Source: Clostridiales bacterium
GTDB taxonomy: Bacteria > Bacillota > Clostridia > Oscillospirales > Acutalibacteraceae
Direction: 5' to 3'
DNA length: 64,000 nucleotides
Assembly: GCA_012839185.1 (NCBI GenBank)
Contig: DUNU01000002.1
Span: 372,001 to 436,000, forward strand
Part shown: piece after piece, positions 29,573 through 38,119 of the stretch
How the letters are laid out: every line of letters begins with the position of its first letter
Numbering within the stretch: the first letter of the stretch is position 1
The notes under the pieces: generated by a model
The model's input: the letters and a program-made list of their open reading frames with translations, nothing else
Databases searched by the model: none
Told to the model about the DNA's origin: nothing
Program-made: the position numbers and the translations under genes

Positions 29573-29914
29573 ATGCCGGGTACCAGAAAACTGGGCAGAC
29601 CGACCGATCACCGCAAAGCAATGATGCGTGGTCAGGTTACATATCTTTTAGAAAACGGTAAAATCGAAACTACCGTAACAAGAGCCAAGGAAGTTAAGGC
29701 TATGGCTGAGAAGATGATTACTCTCGGCAAGACTAACGATCTTCATAACAGAAGAAAGGCTCTCGCATACATAACAAAGGAAGATGTTGTAACAAAGTTG
29801 TTCAACGAAATCTCCCCCAAGTATGCCGATGTTAAGGGTGGTTATTGCCGTATTATCAAAACAGGTCCACGTCGAGGCGATGCTGCAGAAATGTGCATCC
29901 TCGAACTTGTCTGA
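29573..29914 (+). CDS. rplQ: 50S ribosomal protein L17
   Basis: This 113-residue bL17 protein ends the ribosomal superoperon. The start [20 protein letters not shown] and the C-terminal [19 protein letters not shown] are canonical. AAGGAG precedes the ATG. A terminator follows; the ECF transporter genes ecfA/ecfT that often come next in Firmicutes are absent. Confidence 0.97.
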   Translation: MPGTRKLGRPTDHRKAMMRGQVTYLLENGKIETTVTRAKEVKAMAEKMITLGKTNDLHNRRKALAYITKEDVVTKLFNEISPKYADVKGGYCRIIKTGPRRGDAAEMCILELV

Positions 29915-29925
29915 TTTGGTTAGCG

Positions 29926-29957
29926 AAAAGTCCTCTTTTGTGGGGACTTTTTCTTTT
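29926..29957 (+). terminator. Terminator of the S10-spc-alpha superoperon
   Basis: AAAAGTCC (29926-29933) pairs with GGACTTTT around an 11-base loop, followed by a T-rich tail. It lies just after the rplQ stop. Confidence 0.9.
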
Positions 29958-30108
29958 TTGCAATGATATGGAAAAGAGGCAATTTGGTTTTGGAAAAATG
30001 TATATTTGATGATTGCAAATAACGAAAGGTCATTATTCTTTATTGCAAATATAATAGTGATTCTCTTGTTAATAATTTGTAAATAATTGAAAAAAAAACA
30101 ATCGATGC

Positions 30109-30137
30109 TTGACATTTTTGTAAATTTGCGTTATCAT
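30109..30137 (+). promoter_or_regulatory. Promoter of the 876-residue secreted protein gene
   Basis: TTGACA (30109-30114) and TATCAT (30132-30137) are separated by 17 bases. The start codon lies about 40 bases downstream, behind TTGGAGG. Confidence 0.88.
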
Positions 30138-30181
30138 AAACACATCTAAATATCGAAAGATATATTTTGGAGGTTCTATTT

Positions 30182-32812
30182 ATGAAAAAAACTTTCAAGT
30201 GCTTAAGTGTATTACTTAGCATTGTCATAGCGTTCTCCTGTGTTACGGTTGCTTTTGCTGCTGACCCGGGCAGAATTGACTATTCAATTACAAGTTCTCA
30301 AAATTTTGAGGGTGAAGAATCCGCAACATTGCTTCTTGACTATGTTGATGAACTTCTTGCAGACCTCAATTTTTACTATGCAACTTTTGGTGATCTCTTG
30401 GCAAGTTTTAATCTTGACAAGTCTATCATCAATTTAATCCCTTCAGGATTAAAGAAAGAAAAGATTGACCTTCGTTCTATTGATGGAGCACTGGAAACGA
30501 TTGAAGGACTCTTCGGCAATACAACTATAAAGACTCTTCTTCCCATGCTTGGTGATGCAAAGAACCTTAAGGTTACTTCTCTTAAAGGAGTTCGTCGAGC
30601 CGGTGGCGATCTTAATGTTGCTTATGCACTTCTTAATTTCTTGAAGGATAACAGTCCGCTTTTCGAGAAAGTTGTCAAGGGCAATCTTTCTTTAGGCTCC
30701 ATTGTCAACAATTTCTTTGATGTTAATAATGAAATTAACAAGGCTCTCGGCAAAGTTGTCGGCATGGAAGGCGAAATCAATAACGTTACGGAGTTTTTAC
30801 AGCAGTTTATCTATGCTGAACTTCTCTATAACGGTATTCGCAGTACGGAAACCGAAACAGATGCTGACGGAAATGTTGTCTACAAGCGTGCCTATGCACC
30901 AAAGTATAAGGATTCCGGTTATGCAAATGTTGATGCAGTTCTTACGGAATATGTTGTAAAGATTTTCACAACTGCAAACCATGCAAACAAGGGTAAGCCC
31001 TTCCTTGCTTCTCTTAAGCCGGAAGATGCTGCCAAGATTACTACACAATCCACAATTTATGACTTAGTCGGCATTGCTCTTCCTCCCGTTATCTCCGATT
31101 ATCTTATCGATCTTCTTAACGGCGAACAGGTCAGAAAAGCCATCACCGTTGACCTTGTTGCACAAGGCGGTGATCTTGCTAAACTTATAAATGCAGATTA
31201 CAATTTCACGGCTGAATCTTTCGTGATTGATACTTCCGAAGGTGCTGACTTGCTTCAGCAACTCAACGCTATTTTCGGCGGTCTTTTCAAGACTCTCTTT
31301 ACTGATGAAGCATGGGCAAAGGTTGCTTGGGTTGACGGGAACAATGACGTACTTGAAGCAAATCTCTTAAATCTTTGCAAGGTATTTATCGAATACGCTC
31401 CCGATACTTTCTTTGGTGCAGACATTACCGCAATCAAGGCACAAGCTAAGCAGGAAGACGTTAAACTTATGGATCTCTTCTATAAGGTTCTTCAGGTTAT
31501 AGTTAACGCTGCTGCCGGCATGGACTTCACCGGAGCAGATGATTTGCCGTCAACATTCGGTGTGATAGGAATCAATCTTCTCAATATGCTCAGTCCCAAC
31601 CTTGGCAAAGCTTATGACGCAAAGGTTAAGGATGCTATAGCTAACAAGGCTGACGTTGCAGCATGGGTTGACATTCTTATGAATATGATTGTTGATGCAG
31701 CTGTCTATGCAGTTGACCGTTATACTAACTTTGATATGGATCCCGCTGAAGTAGCAGTTAAGAAGGCAGAAGGTTGGGGTTATAACGAATTCCTTGATGA
31801 ACTTCTTGACTGGGGAATAAACTACATTGGTAAGGGTGTATTCCGTTGCTTCGACAGCGTTGATCCTGCAAATCTTAAGCGTGGCGAATACAATGCTGAA
31901 TTCAATGCTTGGGATAAGGTCAACCTTCTTGTAAATTCTCTCCTTCCGCTTCAGTTTATCAACGGTTGTGAAACAGAGCAATATGCTTGCGATTTTGAAA
32001 AGGTATTCAATGACCTTATCGAAGGTCTTACAACAGGCGACTTTAACAAGGCTTTAGCAGCATTCTATAGGAATGATAAGGAAGGTAATATTCTTAATAT
32101 GGGTCTTTCCAATGCTGTTCTCGGTTTAGTCGGTCAGATTGTAAATTCCATTATCCCCGGAGTATTTGATGCAAAATATCAGGGTTCAGTTCAGGCTTTC
32201 ATCGGCACGGATTCTCTTGCAGACCTTGTCAACGGTCTTCTTACAGGTCTTGCAGACAGTGCAGACAAGATGCTTCCCGTTATTGTACCCTTCGTTCTTC
32301 AGTTCCTCCCCGAAATCGTCGGCAGAACAAGACTTATGAACTCCTTTGGCAGTGATATTAACGGCGAAGGCATAATAAATATCAAGGCTCAGGTTTATCA
32401 GTCACTCGCATCCAATGCAATCGGTATAGCCAAGACAGTAGAAGGTGTAGATTCCGGCGAAGTTGACGATGACGGAAACGCAATTCTTGAATATCCTGCA
32501 TATACAGGTGCAGTTGAGGGTGTTGAAGCTATCGGTGTTCTCCTCATGAAGACAGCCGAATATAAGGCAAACAACAGAGAACTCACTCTTGAAACAGCAG
32601 GCGTAAAGAACCTTGAAAGTGATACTCTTATTACTGACAGTGCCGATATGGAAAAGGGCAACGGATATTACTACTTCAAGGCTCAGATTACAGGCATTAA
32701 GAATATTAACTCTGACAAGGATATAGCAGTCAGATCTTACGTAAAACTTGCAGACGGTACGGTTATTTACTCTGATGTTGACTTTATTCTTCTTGATTGC
32801 CTTAATTTCTAA
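30182..32812 (+). CDS. Large secreted protein of unknown function
   Basis: This 876-residue protein has a classical signal peptide: MKK, a hydrophobic core, and AFA before ADPG near residue 26. The rest is rich in Leu, Asp and Asn, with few Cys, and looks mostly alpha-helical. Two similar segments, one around YDAKVKDAIANKADVAAWVD (about residue 475) and one around FDAKYQGSVQAFIGTDSLAD (about residue 660), suggest internal helical repeats. The C-terminal 120 residues look like a small beta domain. No enzyme motif, transmembrane anchor, LPXTG or dockerin was seen. ATG 30182 is taken over an earlier in-frame start because GGAGG lies at 30169-30173. It has its own promoter and terminator. Confidence 0.8.
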   Translation: MKKTFKCLSVLLSIVIAFSCVTVAFAADPGRIDYSITSSQNFEGEESATLLLDYVDELLADLNFYYATFGDLLASFNLDKSIINLIPSGLKKEKIDLRSIDGALETIEGLFGNTTIKTLLPMLGDAKNLKVTSLKGVRRAGGDLNVAYALLNFLKDNSPLFEKVVKGNLSLGSIVNNFFDVNNEINKALGKVVGMEGEINNVTEFLQQFIYAELLYNGIRSTETETDADGNVVYKRAYAPKYKDSGYANVDAVLTEYVVKIFTTANHANKGKPFLASLKPEDAAKITTQSTIYDLVGIALPPVISDYLIDLLNGEQVRKAITVDLVAQGGDLAKLINADYNFTAESFVIDTSEGADLLQQLNAIFGGLFKTLFTDEAWAKVAWVDGNNDVLEANLLNLCKVFIEYAPDTFFGADITAIKAQAKQEDVKLMDLFYKVLQVIVNAAAGMDFTGADDLPSTFGVIGINLLNMLSPNLGKAYDAKVKDAIANKADVAAWVDILMNMIVDAAVYAVDRYTNFDMDPAEVAVKKAEGWGYNEFLDELLDWGINYIGKGVFRCFDSVDPANLKRGEYNAEFNAWDKVNLLVNSLLPLQFINGCETEQYACDFEKVFNDLIEGLTTGDFNKALAAFYRNDKEGNILNMGLSNAVLGLVGQIVNSIIPGVFDAKYQGSVQAFIGTDSLADLVNGLLTGLADSADKMLPVIVPFVLQFLPEIVGRTRLMNSFGSDINGEGIINIKAQVYQSLASNAIGIAKTVEGVDSGEVDDDGNAILEYPAYTGAVEGVEAIGVLLMKTAEYKANNRELTLETAGVKNLESDTLITDSADMEKGNGYYYFKAQITGIKNINSDKDIAVRSYVKLADGTVIYSDVDFILLDCLNF

Positions 32813-32840
32813 ATTCTGCTGAAATTAAGCTCCCAATAAG

Positions 32841-32863
32841 CTCCCGATTCGTCGGGAGTTTTT
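32841..32863 (+). terminator. Terminator of the 876-residue protein gene
   Basis: CTCCCGA and TCGGGAG form a perfect 7-bp stem around TTCG, a stable tetraloop, followed by five T residues. Confidence 0.92.
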
Positions 32864-32899
32864 ATGGGAAAGAAATTTATTTCTGGAACAAATTGTCCC

Positions 32900-32928
32900 T
32901 TGCAAAACGGGATGTGATGATGTATAAT
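32900..32928 (+). promoter_or_regulatory. Promoter of the dockerin-carboxypeptidase gene
   Basis: TTGCAA (32900-32905) and TATAAT (32923-32928) are separated by 17 bases; the start codon is about 29 bases beyond the -10. Confidence 0.85.
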
Positions 32929-32956
32929 AAAAAAACATCATTGTTTGGAGAATGCC

Positions 32957-34195
32957 ATGAAGAATATCAAAGTGATAATATCTTTAATATTGATAATTTC
33001 AATTATGCTTAATTTTTCTGCTGCTGCATCAAATAGAGAAGATGAAGCAACGGAACCGGACAAACAGTCCATATTGGGAGATGTTGACGGTGACGGTGAG
33101 GTTAAAATCACCGATGCAAGATTTGTCTTGCGTTATTCCATCAATTTGCCGACAGCGATTGAACTTGATTTGGTTGCCGCGGATTACAACAGAGACGGAA
33201 AAATCAATACTTTAGATGCAAGATATATTATTCGTGCCGCATTGGGGCTTGACCCGTTTGCACCACCCGCTACAACAAAACCGACCGAGATTACTACAAT
33301 ACCGCAGGAAACCACTACTGAAGCAAGACACGCCGGTCCGTATGAATTTAATGAACGAAAATTTGAAACGGGATACCTTGACGGATTTTATGCAAATTCG
33401 GCTCGCAATGTGGCATTGTACGACTATGATAATGATAAGATTATTTACAGTCGGAACATGAACACTCATCTTGAGCCTGCAAGTACGACAAAGGTATTGA
33501 CCGCTTGTTTGGGTTGTGAATATTTGGATTCCGACTATGTTTTAACAGTAGGTCCCGAGCTTAATCTGGTCGAATGGAATACAAGTCGGGCGGGTTTGTA
33601 TCAAGGGCAGAAGATTAAATTCAAGGAAATACTTAAATGCCTGCTTGCCCCGTCGGGTTGTGATGCAGCTTACGTTATCGCCGACGAGGTCGCAAGACAA
33701 GTAAGCAAGGATTATGATATGCCGGCATGGGAAGCGATTGATTATTTCGTCGTGCTGATGAACTGGTATGCAGGTATTCTCGGTATGCATGACTCGAATT
33801 TTGCCAATCCCGACGGATTTCCCAACGAGCAACACTATACTACCGCACATGATATGATGATTCTTACTTGTAAGGCATTCCAATTTGATTTAATACGTAA
33901 TGTTGTAAATCAAGCATATACGACGGCTTATTTTGAAAACGGAGGCACATACTCTTATTACAACACAAACGGCTTGATTCAGCCCGGCAGCGGCTATTAT
34001 TATCCTTATTGCGTCGGTCTTAAGACCGGTTGGCACAGCGGTGCGGGTTATTGTCTTTTGACAGTTGCACAAAAGACAGAGAACGGCAAGACAAGGACAT
34101 TTATATGTTCAACATACGGTTGTCATTCTGAAGAAGGCAGATATTCGGATATTATAAATTTTTATAATACCGCATTCTCAAAGGCATTTTCATAA
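32957..34195 (+). CDS. Dockerin-bearing D-alanyl-D-alanine carboxypeptidase (S11)
   Basis: This 412-residue secreted protein has a signal peptide, then two dockerin-type calcium loops (GDVDGDGEVKITDAR and ADYNRDGKINTLDAR, about residues 43-90), a Thr/Pro/Glu linker, and a penicillin-binding-protein-like serine peptidase of family S11. The active-site motif is S176-T-T-K179 and the third motif is K356-T-G358. The second motif is S233-G234-C235, where the family usually has Asn in place of Cys. Such enzymes trim the terminal D-Ala from peptidoglycan stems outside the membrane. A dockerin on this enzyme suggests docking to a cohesin partner not seen in the window. ATG 32957 has GGAG six bases upstream. 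Confidence 0.9.
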   Translation: MKNIKVIISLILIISIMLNFSAAASNREDEATEPDKQSILGDVDGDGEVKITDARFVLRYSINLPTAIELDLVAADYNRDGKINTLDARYIIRAALGLDPFAPPATTKPTEITTIPQETTTEARHAGPYEFNERKFETGYLDGFYANSARNVALYDYDNDKIIYSRNMNTHLEPASTTKVLTACLGCEYLDSDYVLTVGPELNLVEWNTSRAGLYQGQKIKFKEILKCLLAPSGCDAAYVIADEVARQVSKDYDMPAWEAIDYFVVLMNWYAGILGMHDSNFANPDGFPNEQHYTTAHDMMILTCKAFQFDLIRNVVNQAYTTAYFENGGTYSYYNTNGLIQPGSGYYYPYCVGLKTGWHSGAGYCLLTVAQKTENGKTRTFICSTYGCHSEEGRYSDIINFYNTAFSKAFS

Positions 34196-34217
34196 AAGAC
34201 GGGGAACCGTCTTTTTT
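34195..34217 (+). terminator. Terminator of the dockerin-carboxypeptidase gene
   Basis: AAAGACGG pairs with CCGTCTTT around GGAA, followed by a run of T. The hairpin begins at the last base of the stop codon. Confidence 0.9.
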
Positions 34218-34339
34218 TGCAAAAGAATAAAATAATGACGATATGAACTTAAGTTATCCTTAAAATTTAATATCCCAATTATGAAATACAAAATATTTAT
34301 AAATAAACTGTTAATTGTACTTATTGACAAAAAAAATAC

Positions 34340-34368
34340 TTGCATTTTACAGATAAATGCGTTATAAT
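34340..34368 (+). promoter_or_regulatory. Promoter of the second dockerin operon
   Basis: TTGCAT (34340-34345) and TATAAT (34363-34368) are separated by 17 bases. The start codon of the first gene lies about 45 bases downstream. The genes through mutS2 are closely packed and probably share this promoter. Confidence 0.87.
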
Positions 34369-34412
34369 TACAATGTATAATTAAATCAAACTATAATAAG
34401 GGAGATAATTTT

Positions 34413-35357
34413 ATGAAAAAGAAGATTTTAGCTGTTATCTCAATGGTGCTTGCAATCACTATGCTCAGTGCGGTCTTTGTTACTGCGTTTGCAAGTTATT
34501 CCGATGAGAATGATTATGGCGAGTATTATTTCTATGTTGGCGATGTCAATATGGACTATATTCTTAATGTTGCTGATGCACGCAGAACACTCCGTGTTGC
34601 CATCGGTCTGGATGTATTTGTACCGCAACCAAGTTGGGTTGGCAGCTATGACAGGGTTTTAGGTGATGCAAACTTTGATGGTGTAGTCAAGACAAACGAT
34701 GCCCGTCTTATTCTTCTTATTGCTTTGCGTATGATGACTGTTACCGAACTTTATGAAATGGTACGTGTCCGTCAGGAGCAGGAAGCACTTAATCGTCCAA
34801 CAGTAGCCCCTACAACGGAAGCACCTGCTGAAAAAAAGACAATTGATTCCTATTTCCTCAAGGGTAAGGTTGTTACTGCCACAGGGAAACAGAATATCGA
34901 AGTTGCATTCAAAGGTGATGATTATTACTTCTATTCCGATACCATTTCCGATACCTATGCAATTATGAAAAAGGGCAACGAAAACTTCATTATCAATCAT
35001 GATGAGGGTTATTTCTATAAGAGTGGAGGAGCTATTGATTTTGCATCTCAATTTACAAAGGCTCTTCGTGACTTGTACAGTGTTGAACTTCGTGATTTTA
35101 CCGATTTAAGCGGCGTTGAAACCAAAAAAGATGGCGATATTACCATTGCGGATTTTGGTTCAATGAAATACTATATCAACGCAGAAAACTCTCTTGTTAA
35201 GATTGAACAGCTTGTAGCCGGAGTGGTTGTTGTTACTATTGAGATTGAAACTTTTTCCACTGACGAAGCAAGAATCGAAAAGGCATTCGGTGTTATGAAG
35301 GGATATGATGAACAGTCTTTACTTGATTTCAGCGAAGCTTTTAATTTTGAAATTTAA
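34413..35357 (+). CDS. Secreted dockerin-type protein with unknown C-terminal domain
   Basis: This 314-residue protein has a signal peptide (MKKK, hydrophobic core, TAFA near residue 27). Two dockerin-like loops follow, GDVNMDYILNVADARR (Gly replaced by Tyr in the calcium loop) and GDANFDGVVKTNDARL. A short linker (RPTVAPTTEAPAE) leads into a C-terminal domain of about 175 residues, beginning SYFLKGKVVTATG. That domain is alternating beta-like sequence with no catalytic motif that I recognise. It resembles the C-terminal domain of the next gene, so the two are paralogues. GGGAG precedes the ATG. It heads the operon continuing to mutS2. Confidence 0.85.
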   Translation: MKKKILAVISMVLAITMLSAVFVTAFASYSDENDYGEYYFYVGDVNMDYILNVADARRTLRVAIGLDVFVPQPSWVGSYDRVLGDANFDGVVKTNDARLILLIALRMMTVTELYEMVRVRQEQEALNRPTVAPTTEAPAEKKTIDSYFLKGKVVTATGKQNIEVAFKGDDYYFYSDTISDTYAIMKKGNENFIINHDEGYFYKSGGAIDFASQFTKALRDLYSVELRDFTDLSGVETKKDGDITIADFGSMKYYINAENSLVKIEQLVAGVVVVTIEIETFSTDEARIEKAFGVMKGYDEQSLLDFSEAFNFEI

Positions 35358-35369
35358 TTGAGGATTTTT

Positions 35370-36452
35370 ATGTCTACAAAGAAAATATTAGCTTTTATAA
35401 TTTCTGCAGTTATACTTTTTGCTGCACTTTCCACTCTTTCCATTGCGGCTAATCCCGCGTTTGCCAGAGGTGATGTAAATCGCGATGGCAAAATTAAACC
35501 CACCGATGCTCGTTTAGCATTACAAGCTGCCTTAGGATTAGTTGAAATAGATGAGGAGCAAATCCTTCTGGCAGATATGAACGGCGATGGAAAAGTCAAG
35601 ACCACCGATGCAGTTACTATTCTCAGAATAGCTCTTTCGATGGTTCCGGCTGAGGATTATACATGGCCGGCTGAAACTCCCACCGAGGCACAGACTATCC
35701 CCGTAACGGAAGAGCCAACTGAAGTTTTCACGACGGAAGCTCTCACGACTGAGGCTCCGACAGAGCAACCCACCGAAAAGCCCACAGAGGGTGGAGTAAA
35801 AGACGGCAAACTTAAGTATTATGAAAAATACTATGTCAAGGGCAAGATGGTCAGTTCTGACGGCTCGGAAAACGATGTTTGTTTTGCTGTGGACGGCAAG
35901 GACTATTTTGCACGTTCCAATGTCAACGGCAAGGATGTAGGTTTCATTATCGATAAAGTCCCCTTGGGTCGTGAACTTTATATGATTGATTATACTGCCG
36001 ACGAGTATTTATATATGAGTAGTTCTACCGTCGGCTTTTTTAAGACGATTGCCGGCAAGGATTTTGATATGGATGCAATGATTGATTCCGCTACAGGTGA
36101 TATGAATTTAACAATTCCTTATATCGATTCTTATGAAAATATGGCTTTTGATGAGTATGTAACCGTTGACGGTGAAAATTACGGAGTTGTTATAACGACA
36201 AACAAAGAAGGTATCGTAACCAAATACTATTTCAAAGAGGGCGATACTGATGTAGCCCTTATTGAATCTCTTTCGGTCGATAAGACAAAAACCGAGAAAA
36301 TTATTATCGAAGAAGTTTCCGGTGATCCTTCTCCCTATTTCAAGCCTCCGAAAGATATGAAAAAAGTTGAATTAAAACTCTCTTTGGGAAGCATTATGAA
36401 TCCGGAAGGTCTTAATGACGCTTTGGCATTTATGGAGAGATTTGCTACATAA
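35370..36452 (+). CDS. Secreted dockerin-type protein, paralogue of the preceding gene
   Basis: This 360-residue protein has a signal peptide (MSTKKILAFIISAV, then SIAANPAFA). Two well-formed dockerin loops, GDVNRDGKIKPTDAR and ADMNGDGKVKTTDAV, lie at about residues 34-80. A linker rich in Thr, Pro and Glu (TEEPTEVFTTEALTTEAP) and a C-terminal domain of about 240 residues starting KYYEKYYVKGKMVSSDG follow. That domain aligns by eye with the preceding gene: YYVKGKMV against YFLKGKVV, and a matching DYFARSN/YYFYSDT segment. ATG 35370 has GAGG six bases upstream and is 12 bases after the previous stop. The function is unknown; it could be a cell-surface binding module. Confidence 0.85.
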   Translation: MSTKKILAFIISAVILFAALSTLSIAANPAFARGDVNRDGKIKPTDARLALQAALGLVEIDEEQILLADMNGDGKVKTTDAVTILRIALSMVPAEDYTWPAETPTEAQTIPVTEEPTEVFTTEALTTEAPTEQPTEKPTEGGVKDGKLKYYEKYYVKGKMVSSDGSENDVCFAVDGKDYFARSNVNGKDVGFIIDKVPLGRELYMIDYTADEYLYMSSSTVGFFKTIAGKDFDMDAMIDSATGDMNLTIPYIDSYENMAFDEYVTVDGENYGVVITTNKEGIVTKYYFKEGDTDVALIESLSVDKTKTEKIIIEEVSGDPSPYFKPPKDMKKVELKLSLGSIMNPEGLNDALAFMERFAT

Positions 36453-36454
36453 TT

Positions 36455-38119
36455 ATGAAAAATATTGCACGTAAAGTTATGCTTTTACTTGCCGTGACAG
36501 TATTGACCTTTGGGCTGTTGCTTTCGGCATCAGCCCTTTCTCTTACCCCGGAGGTTGCACTGGATATTAATAGTAACGGCACAGTAAATATGGTCGATGC
36601 ACATTTTTTATTGCGTTTTGCACTCGGTCTTGAAAAAATGAACCCGCCTCAAGCAGCCATTGACGCAGGTATTTTGGTGTTCGGTGACGTTAACGGTGAT
36701 TACAAGGCAGATATTATTGACGCTCGTATATTGCTCAGATATACCTTAGGTTTAACCAAATTCGAGGAAATGACAATACATACCCGTGATAATATCGGCG
36801 AACAACCGACAGAACAACCGACAGAACAACCGACAGAAAAACCGATAGAAAAGCCGACAGATGTTCCCGATGAGCCGGAAAATAAAACTTATGGCGATGA
36901 GGATTTGCCGAAAAATGTTTTGTTGGATTGCAAGACAGACCACGGATTAGGCAGCACAAAGACACTTATTGTAAAAAAAGCCTATGGTGAGAATATGCCG
37001 GCAGGAGTGGTCAATGATATTTCAAACCCGAAATATATCGGTTTTACGGTGGGGACTATTGACTATCTGGCAGGCATTGAAAAAATTTCCGGTAAGGAAT
37101 ACGCTTGCGGTATTTCCGGATTTAAGACCGAAACAGAGAATATTGTTCTGGTTGAAGATGCGTATAAATTACCGTCAAATGAAATATCGGTTGTTCGTGT
37201 CCAGTCGACCGGTAAAGCAACGGAAATATTTATAAAAACTAAATGGCAGGTACCGGTACAAATCTCATTGCAACCGCAGGAATATTACACAGGCTCAAAC
37301 AATCGTCCTTTCCATGTAAAGAGTTTTACGGCAACAGGAATTGATATTAAATTTGCACATACAACTTTAGTCGGCGAAAAGAAATTCCTGCCGTATGAGT
37401 CCTATCTTGGCAATATGTCAATGTCGGTTGCGGGAACTGTTGCAACGATGCATCTTGATTTTGACTCTCCCGAAGATTTCAACGGAATGAAGATTGAAAT
37501 GACTAAAAACGGCTATTTCAAACTGACTTTTAACTATCGCAGTGGTGGTATTGACGGTAAAGTTATCGTACTTGATCCCGGTCACGGCGGTGTCGATCCG
37601 GGCGGCGGTGCCGGTGGTGTATATGAAGCTCCGATTAATGCGAAGATAATGGAATTGGTCGGCGAAAAATTGACCGAAGCCGGTGCGGTTGTTGTAAATA
37701 CCAATCCGAATAATAAAGACGTATCTCTTGATGAACGCAAAATGATAGCGAGAAATGTTGATGCAAATCTCTTTGTATCCCTGCATGGAAATGCGGCGAC
37801 AAGTACGAATGCGTCGGGTGCTGAATCTTACTACTTCTTCCCGTATTCAAAACAACTTGCAAGCGATATGCAAGCAGCTCTCGTGGCGGCATTAAAGCAG
37901 GTATACAGTCCGTTAGAGGCAAACTATGAAAAGGTTGATAGGGGCGAAAGATATTGGGGATTTTCCGTTTGTCGCTTGGAATGTTGTCCGTCGGTTTTGC
38001 TTGAATATGAATATCTGACAAATGAACGAGCCAGAGAAATAATGCAACTTCCCGATACTCACGAGAAGATAGCAGATGCTATGGCAAAGGCTATAATCAA
38101 CTATTTTGACTATGAATAA
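36455..38119 (+). CDS. Dockerin-bearing N-acetylmuramoyl-L-alanine amidase
   Basis: This 554-residue secreted protein has a signal peptide, then two dockerin-like segments (LDINSNGTVNMVDAHF and GDVNGDYKADIIDARI, with Asn/Tyr changes in the calcium loops), a repetitive EQPT/EKPT linker, a middle region of about 200 residues of unknown fold, and an Amidase_3 zinc domain from about residue 369. The visible ligands are His377 in DPGHGG, Glu391 in VYEAPIN, His444 in VSLHGNA and the catalytic Glu517 in VLLEYEYLTN. It cleaves the amide between MurNAc and L-Ala in peptidoglycan. It starts two bases after the preceding stop and ends overlapping mutS2 by eight bases. Confidence 0.93.
   Translation: MKNIARKVMLLLAVTVLTFGLLLSASALSLTPEVALDINSNGTVNMVDAHFLLRFALGLEKMNPPQAAIDAGILVFGDVNGDYKADIIDARILLRYTLGLTKFEEMTIHTRDNIGEQPTEQPTEQPTEKPIEKPTDVPDEPENKTYGDEDLPKNVLLDCKTDHGLGSTKTLIVKKAYGENMPAGVVNDISNPKYIGFTVGTIDYLAGIEKISGKEYACGISGFKTETENIVLVEDAYKLPSNEISVVRVQSTGKATEIFIKTKWQVPVQISLQPQEYYTGSNNRPFHVKSFTATGIDIKFAHTTLVGEKKFLPYESYLGNMSMSVAGTVATMHLDFDSPEDFNGMKIEMTKNGYFKLTFNYRSGGIDGKVIVLDPGHGGVDPGGGAGGVYEAPINAKIMELVGEKLTEAGAVVVNTNPNNKDVSLDERKMIARNVDANLFVSLHGNAATSTNASGAESYYFFPYSKQLASDMQAALVAALKQVYSPLEANYEKVDRGERYWGFSVCRLECCPSVLLEYEYLTNERAREIMQLPDTHEKIADAMAKAIINYFDYE
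36800..36859 (+). repeat. 12-bp minisatellite encoding Glu-Gln/Lys-Pro-Thr
   Basis: Five tandem 12-base units lie in the linker of the amidase gene. The first three are identical (gaacaaccgaca) and the last two differ by two bases each. The near identity suggests recent slippage and possible length variation of the linker between strains. Confidence 0.9.

Noticed and set aside
30012-30051. Direct repeat ATTGCAAATA (30012-30021 and 30042-30051), 30 bases apart
   Set aside because: Two AT-rich 10-mers in an AT-rich gap can occur by chance. No third copy or known regulator motif was seen.
34324-34329. TTGACA as -35 of the second dockerin operon
   Set aside because: It is 33 bases from the TATAAT; TTGCAT at 34340 has the correct 17-base spacing.
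36800-36859. CRISPR-like short repeat
   Set aside because: The units are 12 bases, contiguous without spacers, and in frame within a coding linker.
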